Notes under the pieces: generated by a model
What the model was told of the DNA's origin: nothing
Databases searched by the model: none
Seen by the model: only the letters and a program-made list of their open reading frames with translations
Position numbers and translations under genes: made by a program
Part shown: piece by piece, positions 8,011-14,099 of the stretch
How positions within the stretch are numbered: the stretch's first letter is position 1
Layout: each line of letters starts with the position of its first letter
Source: Larix sibirica
Taxonomy: Eukaryota > Streptophyta > Pinopsida > Pinales > Pinaceae
Direction of reading: 5' to 3'
DNA: 14,099 nt
NCBI GenBank assembly: GCA_004151065.3
Contig: NWUY0300058319.1
Location: forward strand, 1-14,099

Positions 8011-8880
8011 GAGCTTTCCCGTGAAGCTGTGAAAGGAGGAGAGAATGATCTTGCTTTAGGTTTTAGGGATATTTATGGGAAGCCATCCTTCCCAAGCTCT
8101 TGATTCTTTCCAAACCGAAATGTTCTTAAGGGTGTTAAATCCGAAACTTTGCATCCATTCCTGAATTCTAGATAAATTATGAAGGGATCCAAGAGGGGGG
8201 AAGCCAAGAATAGGTTCTGTCCAAATTTTTATCCTTTTTCCATTCCCGGGATCCAATATAGGTTTTCTCTAATTAGACTAGTAGACGCTTTGCATAGGTT
8301 CCAAATATTGGTGCCTTTTCCACTTAGTGGAGAATCTATGCTTCTCAATTTGGACTTTTTTATGTACTTCCTCCTTATAACTTCTTTACACCACTCCTTC
8401 TTTCCAGAGATCATTCTCCATAGTAGTTTATCTCCCATGGATTTTTTCATGTTACTTGGTTCCCTTATTCCCAAGCCTCCTTCTCTTTTGACCTCCTCTA
8501 CTATGTTCTAGTTAACCAGATGGAATTTTTTCCCTTTGGTTTTCCCTCATTTCCAATGAAATTTCCTGATTTCGATACTGATGTTATTCATTACATTTTT
8601 TGTAGCCATAAGCATAGCACTAACAAAGACAGGGTAGGAAGATAGAACATAATTGGTTAAAGTTACTTTTCCTACCAAATTTAGCCATCTCATTCCCCAA
8701 GACTGTATTTTATTTTTTATTTTTTGAATGACATCTTTTGAAGTAGCACTGTTCGCATTATTCCTGCTGATGGGAACTCCAAGATATATGAAGGAGACCC
8801 AGTCAATGTTGGGATTGACCCCTAAAACCAAAGCAAGTTCCCTTAATAAGATGGGGTTGCAATTCCAACCATAAATATTA
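8011..8880 (-). pseudogene. LINE B ORF2: thumb and connection region
   Basis: Sense-strand pieces include I-Y-L-G-V-P-I-S (about 8790-8765), the conserved Y-L-G-x-P box after the RT palm, then I-Q-S-W-G-M-R-W-L-N-L-V-G-K-V-T-L and V-L-S-S-Y-P-V-F in 8831-8547. The 8474-8229 stretch gives G-G-L-G-I-R-E-P (its start read through), N-M-K-K-S-M-G-D-K-L-L-W-R-M-I and a basic R-R-K-Y-I-K-K. All are standard for plant L1. Frames change around 8540 and 8230. Confidence 0.8.
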
Positions 8881-9760
8881 CTCTTATTTTCATTAGTCCC
8901 CCCCCCCTTGCTCTCAAATACTGATCTACAACTTTTTTAATTCTTCTAGCAATTTGTATTGAAGCATACCGCAAAAAAATAGTGTCGTTAGACAATTAAG
9001 CATGATTTATAGGTTGAACACCTCTAGCAATGATGATTCCGAGGATGTTTCCTTCAGTCATTAACCTTTTAAGTCTCCTGCTTAGAGTATCATCTACAAG
9101 AATATACATAAATGGGGATAAAGGACAACCTTGGTGTAGTCCTCTGGTTATTTTGAAGGATGGGGTGGGCCTTCCATTGACAAGAGGGGCTATCTAGGGT
9201 GATCCTATGCATGATTTAATCCATCTGATGAAGGCTTCTGAGAACCCAAATTTTTTAAGAACCATGTAGATAAATTCATGTCTGACCCAGTCGAAAATGT
9301 TTTCAAGGTCGAGTTTAATCACCATGCCTGCCCCTTTCCTTTTTTGGCTGGAGTGTATGGCTTCTTGAATTAGAAAATTTTTATCATTATATATGTCTCC
9401 CCGAAACAAAACTGCCTTGATTGGCATAAATGACCATGGGAAGGTGCTTCTTGAACCTGCTAGATATTATTTTTGTGAGAATTTTGTAAGAGGCATTACA
9501 TAGAGATATGGGCCGATATCTTCCTAAAGTAGTGGGGTTTTTTCTTTGGGGATCAAAGCAATAAAGGAAGAGTTGGTAGATCCTCCTATATGTTCCTTGT
9601 TTCTTGTCCAATTCAACATTTGGATGAGGTATTTCTTCATGATGTTCCAACCTTTCCTGTAAAAATGAATTGTAAAACGGTCTATTCTAGGGGCTTTGTC
9701 TGGGTGAAAGGACCAAACTGCTCTTCTTGCTTCCTCTTCTGATATCAGTGCTCATAGGAT
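8881..9760 (-). pseudogene. LINE B ORF2: reverse transcriptase, inactive
   Basis: It begins with E-E-A-R-R-A-V-W and D-K-A-P-R-I-D (usual D-K-A-P-G-P-D-G), then S-S-F-I-A-L-I-P-K. A frame change at a six-base A run (9538-9543 on the plus strand) leads to Y-R-P-I-S-L-C-N-A-S-Y-K-I and N-Q-G-S-F-V-S-G-R. Another leads to K-L-D-L-E-N-I-F-D-W-V, with the first catalytic Asp at 9310-9308. G-L-H-Q-G-C-P-L-S-P-F-M-Y is well preserved near 9140-9100. The DD box reads stop-L-S-N-D (8998-8984): one Asp is Asn, with a stop three codons before it. A G9 run (8906-8898) then disrupts the palm end. Clear RT, no activity possible. Confidence 0.9.
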
Positions 9761-10330
9761 ATCATTTTCCTCCCTCATGATGATCGAAGGAACATCCTCA
9801 ATCATCATCTCCATTTCTTCTCTCATCACTTCTTCTTCTTCATTATACAACCTTTCATAATGATTTCTGACCTCGTTTTTTTTATCTTAGATTGATCTAT
9901 AATGTGTTCCCCATTGTCCTTTTCTAACTCCGTTATTGTATTTTTCCTTTTCCTCTCTTTGCATTGATTGTGAAAGAAGGTAGTGTTCATGTCTCCTGCC
10001 TTTAACCATAAACTCCTAGATCACATGCTCCATTCCTCTTCCTGCTTACTAGCTAGGTCTTGAATCTTCTTGTCCAGATCATTTTATTTGATTAGAATTT
10101 CTTCTGTGACTAGATTTTATTCTATGCTTTTTTGTAGTAGTTCTAGAACTTCTTTTGCTTCTTTCTCTTCCTTTCCAGGTTCTTTATACCTTTCTGCACC
10201 CATCTTTGTAAGGCTTGTTTTACATTTTTTATTTTGTCTCCCAAATGAATCTTGGAGAGCCTATAACAAACTGATCCCATGCCTCTTTTATAATCTCCAT
10301 GCAACCCTCATATTTAAACCACACCGGATT
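9761..10330 (-). pseudogene. LINE B ORF2: linker between endonuclease and RT
   Basis: The key block is E-E-E-W-S-M-stop-S-R-S-L-W-L-K-A-G-D-M-N-T-T-F-F-H (about 10045-9975), the W-L-K-x-G-D-x-N-T-x-F-F-H box of plant L1 ORF2, followed by N-Q-C-K-E-R-K-R-K-N-T-I. A lysine-rich stretch upstream and a Glu- and Asp-rich stretch at about 9850-9770 complete it. There are several stops. Confidence 0.75.
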
Positions 10331-11037
10331 GAATCTAAATGACAATGGACCCAAATTTCCCAATATAAGACGTACTTACTGGATTGAACCTCTGGAATGA
10401 AGGTTTTTGAGAGATAAGATGTACTTACTAGCAATCTATCCATCCTTGCTGCTATATGTCGGGCCCCAGTCTCTTGTTATTCCATGTGTACTTCCCTTTT
10501 TTTAGTTTAATGTCTGTAAGGATCCAATGGTTTTGTAGATCTTCCATCCTTTATCCGAAGGGATCTCTGAATTTGGAGCCTCCCTTCCTTTCTTCTACCT
10601 ATATAGTTGCATTGAAATATCCTAAAATAATGCATTGATTAGGAATTATCCTCTCTCGTCGAGAAGATAGAGAATTCCATAATTCTTCTTTTTGCCCAGC
10701 TAAAGTTGGTCTGTAAACATTTCCTACCCAAAATATTTCATTATTCATTAGATCCTTTAGATTGACTAATATCCATGATCTATTTATGATGGAGAATTTA
10801 ATCCTGAAATGAGATTTATCCCACCAAGTGATGAGTCCTCCAGAAACTCCTTCAACACTTATTGCTATACCTTCTCCGTTTGTATTTATTTTCCCAAATG
10901 TTTGTAAGTATTCTTCTTCTTGCATTTTGGTGTCCTGTATTAAGAGGATTGCGGCGTTCTCATTTTTTTATTTATTTTTACTGCTTCCATATTTTTTTTC
11001 CACTTAATACTCTGCAATTCTAGGAGATCAGTTTCAT
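10331..11037 (-). pseudogene. LINE B ORF2: start and endonuclease domain, broken
   Basis: The ORF2 start is placed at the ATG 11037-11035. It reads M-K-L-I-S-stop-N-C-R-V-L-S, which matches M-K-x-x-S-W-N-x-R-G-L with TGG changed to TAG. A frame change gives A-A-I-L-L-I-Q-D-T-K (usual Q-E-T-K, so the catalytic Glu is Asp). The open piece 10925-10599 has V-S-G-G-L-I-T-W-W, N-V-Y-R-P-T and I-L-G-Y-F-N-A-T; the GDFN Asp is Tyr (10619-10617). Later pieces read G-K-Y-T-W-N-N-K-R and A-A-R-M-D-R-L-L. The final S-D-H is not visible. The ATG lies 57 bases after the ORF1 stop. Confidence 0.85.
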
Positions 11038-11094
11038 TATTTCCTAATTTGAGGGGGGAATTTTGTCCTTCTTTTCTTCTGTGATTCCTTGAAT

Positions 11095-12375
11095 CTATTT
11101 CCCTCCTGATATACTTATGTGTTGGTACAAGCTGGTTTGCTTAACTATTTCTTTTTCTCTTGCTGCTTCCTGTTCTCTTAAAAGTTTGTTGGGCTTCCTT
11201 CCCTTTTTTACTTGAGGCTCCTCCTCTTCTTCTCTGCTTTCTAAGGTTTCTTCCATATTTTCCCTAAACCTAGATCTGGTAACCGAACCCCCTGAACTTA
11301 GGGAGATTTCATTCCTTATAGTCTCTCGATGCTGCCTATTGTTTCCTTCCTTGACTGCTTCTGGCATTCCTGGCATCTTTTCCTTGGATATCTGTGATTC
11401 TTCTAAGTATTCACTTTCTTTGAGATCATCCTTTGTTTTCCCCTCAAGTTTCTCTTGGTATTCTTCATGTTCCTCTGAACTAAGAGCCTGATACCTATTT
11501 GTGCTTTCCTTCCTTTTATTTGGATATTGCAGAGGATTGGGGTTTGTTTTATTACCTTTGTTCCTCGAGACTTCATTCCATTATTCTCCTTGTCCTTCTT
11601 CTTTTTCTTGATTTTTTTTTGGGGGGGGCACAATCTTGCAAAGTGACCACACTCATGGCAGACTTTGCACTTGAATGGAATTTTCTCATAGTATACTGTC
11701 TGGAGGTGAGTCCATCCGTCCATTGATATATTGATGGCTAATGGGAGACCCTTTTCTAGATCTACTTCAATGCAGATTCTTGCATATGAAAACATTGGGG
11801 GTTTGGGTTCATATTTGTCTATATACTTCCCTAGGGTATTCCCTATTGATTTTAACTCTTAGTCATTCCAACAGTGGAGATGAAGATGAGTTAGCTTTAC
11901 CCAAACTAGAACGGCTGTGGGGATGTCTTTGTAAGGATTGAAAGACAAATCCCATTTGTTGATATACATACCTCTCGGTCCCATGAAATATGGTCCATTT
12001 CTGAAAATTAGATCTCTATCTTCTTTTTTTTCAAACAGAAAGATGAAAAGCCCTTTCCCGCAAAAGATCTGCTGGACTGCTCCTTGTATCAATGGTATCC
12101 AGTTCTTATTTAGCCATATTTCTGTAGATCTGGGAGATGGCCATAGGCCCATGAAATGGCCTATTAATCCTTTATCAGATTATGCAACGACTTTGCATTT
12201 GGATGCAACAGAATTCAACTTGACTGCAAGGATGTCATTTTTTTTACGAATTTGGATTCCTTCGGAGAGATGGTTTTTCTTGGAATAGGTGAGACTCCAC
12301 CAGGTAGCGGAAATGGTCCTCCATGATTTGGCGTCTTACATCCAGATCTGGATCCTTAGGAGGGGGAGGATCCAT
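11095..12375 (-). pseudogene. LINE B ORF1: gag-like nucleic-acid-binding protein (DUF4283-like, CCHC)
   Basis: The ORF1 protein coats the element RNA. The start is set at the first ATG (12375), reading M-D-P-P-P-P-K-D-P-D; an upstream in-frame GTG at 12429 is less likely. After a frame change near 12250 comes the DUF4283-like region: N-D-I-L-A-V-K, F-M-G-L-W-P-S-P, F-I-F-L-F-E-K-K-E-D, R-N-G-P-Y-F-M-G and V-L-V-W-V-K-L. A stop follows at 11861-11859, then A-R-I-C-I-E-V-D-L-E-K-G. A CCHC knuckle, C-K-V-C-H-E-C-G-H-F-A-R-L-C, lies at 11669-11628 with all four ligands. A C8-A9 homopolymer and a lysine run follow. The tail, in another frame from 11376, is Glu-rich and ends after K-K-G-R-K-P-N-K-L-L-R-E-Q-E. 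Full length would be about 427 codons. Confidence 0.87.
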
Positions 12376-12453
12376 ACAACTAGAGAGGCAACCACTAGGG
12401 ATTGAAAACCCACCAAACCCTAGGTTCACGGACGAGATTCAACGATTCAGAGA
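12376..12453 (-). promoter_or_regulatory. LINE B 5' UTR, likely site of internal promoter
   Basis: These 78 bases lie between the inner edge of the 5' target-site duplication and the ORF1 ATG. LINE 5' UTRs usually carry the internal promoter, but no TATA box or other clear element is visible, so the promoter role is inferred from position only. The full 5' end indicates an insertion that was not 5' truncated. Confidence 0.5.
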
Positions 12454-12471
12454 GGTTTCAACTCTGGACAC
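12454..12471. repeat. Target-site duplication of LINE B, 5' side of the element
   Basis: GGTTTCAACTCTGGACAC matches 5833-5850 with two transitions. The adjoining TTAA (12472-12475) gives TT|AA on the element's sense strand, fitting the L1 endonuclease preference. Confidence 0.9.
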
Positions 12472-14099
12472 TTAATCATTCTTTAAGTTTACATTATTAT
12501 ATTATTTAATACTTACTTTACTTGTATATTTACATTTAGATTCATATATTCACTTATTTTCTTGTTTTAATATATGTGTAATTACATATGCATTAACCTC
12601 AGAGGCCTTGCAACATCTCTTCCAACTCACAATATTACTTAATCTCAAAGCAATTGTGTAACAACATTCTATTGAAGTATCCTGATTGTGCATCAACCAT
12701 ATATACTAGTGTGCATAGGTAAATCATCCGCAAAAATCACCATGCATACAGGAAGGTACACATATACAAGGTTTGAATATGACATGTTGCTTTTTATCCT
12801 CCATATTCAATTTAGTAGGTGCTTATGTATCCAATGAGTCTCTAGGATGACTTATCTATTACCTTCACAACACTCGCAACAACATTGGATCATGTGTCAA
12901 TATGAGTAGTTTACTTTTTGCTATACTTACCTACCATTTCTATGTATTCTAGTCTCCAAGGTCACAACCGAAGGAACTACTTTGTAACTCATAATACTAA
13001 GGGGTTGAACCATTCTATTCATTCTTGTGACACCATGTTTTCTTTATTGGTTATGTGTGTATAATCTAATTTTTCTTTATTGAATTATTTATTCTCTTGT
13101 CATTGTAGTGAGAATATTGGAATCAATAATATCTGCAAGTCTGCATGCTTGGTCACTAGGTGCAATAAATCTCAATTAATTCTCAAATTCAACATTGAAA
13201 TATCTCCCAACCAAGTTCATATTTGAATGCTTAATGTCCCTTATATGTTTACTTCCCTATTGGACTCTCTTCTCTAATCCATCAAATTATTTCTTCTGTA
13301 ACTTAGTCAATTAAGTGTGTTCTTAGTGGATGACTTGTTGATTATTCAAACTATGACAATGTAATCTCAAGGTCTATGGAAATGCATCAGAGTTTTCTTA
13401 TTTACGTTACATGAAGGATGAATTTCATTTCTTTGACTCAACTAATAATTTGCATGATCATGAATTGAGTTGACTCTACTTCTATGACACCAAATATTAG
13501 TATAAATATATAAGGCATTCAAATGTTATTGCGACTCAACAGTGTTTCTCATAAAACTCTTGCATGTGTTTGGATTTTAAGGACTCAACCAAAAATATTA
13601 TTGACTGGATATCAAATCCTATTAGCAAGAAACCAACTTTCATTACAAGAGGAATAGTGGATTGTTTGCACTGAAGACTCGTGTTTAACCCTCCCTTATT
13701 TTTACTCCATTGTTTTCTTACATTTTACAATATTTATCACTCAATTGACTCAATTGATAACATTTTTTTTCAACTACTAAGACTCTTCTTCATGGTACAT
13801 TTCATTTTCTTATACTCCATCTACATTGAATTTCTTAGATGATGTCACGTTAGTCAACTCCAAGACTCTAGGTTACAAAAAGCCAACCACTTGTTTTATC
13901 GAATCTCGCTCATCGTCAACCAACAACCACTTTCTAGGGGAAGTTTTCTATGGCATGCCTTCTTGCCCATCAAAAAGAGGAATGATACAGACACATTCAA
14001 CATTCTCCCTCCTCCACTCCCTGACCCCTCTCGATTCAATTTAAATCAAGGAGGAACACAATCACTTGATTGTAATGTCCCTTTTTCAAAATTTTATGA
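12472..14099. other. AT-rich flank right of LINE B, no gene supported
   Basis: This is the continuation of the insertion locus, joined to 5832-5850 before LINE B arrived. No frame shows a recognisable domain; the longest late frame (13826-14044, 72 codons) has no family signature. Small items seen are a 17-base palindrome (13741-13757), scattered GACTCAA words between 13430 and 13760, and at the very end a purine run AAGGAGGA (14048-14055) followed by TGTAATGTCC (14071). Confidence 0.6.

Larger units (their letters stand above)
5851..12453 (-). mobile_element. LINE B: structurally complete but decayed L1-type retrotransposon
   Basis: A 6.6-kb plant L1-type element on the minus strand. In sense order it has a 5' UTR (78 bases), ORF1 with DUF4283-like region and CCHC knuckle, a 57-base gap, ORF2 (endonuclease, RT, zf-RVT, RNase H), a 3' region of almost 1 kb and an A9 tail. 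It is bounded by an 18-bp target-site duplication. The sense-strand junction TT|AAGTG at the duplication start resembles the TT|AAAA site cut by L1 endonucleases. Many stops and frameshifts in both ORFs make it immobile. Two mismatches in the duplication also indicate age. Confidence 0.93.

Noticed and set aside
11499-12288. Plus-strand open frames over LINE B ORF1
   Set aside because: Antisense to the DUF4283-like and zinc-knuckle coding sequence; hydrophobic look comes from complementing a charged protein.
13620-13680. K-P-T-F-H followed by a basic residue, resembling the N-P-T-F-H-x-R-T-K end of Copia-type polyproteins
   Set aside because: Only a few residues agree and nothing upstream or downstream continues the match.
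13826-14044. 72-codon open frame near the right end
   Set aside because: No family motif, no neighbouring coding context, starts and ends in AT-rich DNA; left as unannotated flank.

Overview
This window is plant nuclear DNA, AT-rich and made almost entirely of decayed retrotransposon sequence. The plant call rests on the domain set: an ORF1 with a DUF4283-like region and a CCHC zinc knuckle, and an ORF2 ordered endonuclease, reverse transcriptase, zf-RVT zinc-binding domain, C-terminal RNase H. That is the layout of L1-clade LINEs of land plants. The species cannot be fixed from the sequence. I see no intact host gene, no RNA gene and no CRISPR array.

Layout. (1) About 1-5080, plus strand: LINE A, an L1-type element whose 5' end lies outside the window. 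The first ~867 bases should hold the end of its ORF1 but are too decayed to prove it. ORF2 follows in pieces: endonuclease 868-1551, linker, reverse transcriptase 2198-3179, connection and a damaged zf-RVT to 4160, and a partly deleted RNase H to about 4790. A 3' UTR ends near 5080 in a short A tract. (2) 5081-5832: AT-rich spacer with a (TA)12 microsatellite and an imperfect tandem repeat of 70-77 bp. (3) 5851-12453, minus strand: LINE B, structurally full length but dead. It is flanked by an 18-bp target-site duplication (5833-5850 and 12454-12471, 16 of 18 identical) and has a 9-base A tail. Its order in sense direction is 5' UTR 12453-12376, ORF1 12375-11095, a 57-base gap, ORF2 11037-6825, then an unusually long 3' region of almost 1 kb. 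(4) 12472-14099: AT-rich flank without a supportable gene.

The two LINEs come from different L1 families, judged by their diverged RT and RNase H sequences, and point at each other tail to tail. Both carry many stops and frameshifts, so neither can move itself. Both lost a catalytic aspartate at the same two places: the GDFN motif of the endonuclease and the first Asp of the RT DD box. LINE B still shows all four RNase H catalytic acidic residues, spread over several frames.

The parts most worth a second look are the 3' region of LINE B (6824-5860), which is less AT-rich and holds a nearly open, helix-rich reading frame after ORF2, and the exact insertion footprint of LINE B, which gives the pre-insertion sequence. 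I found no convincing new biological system.
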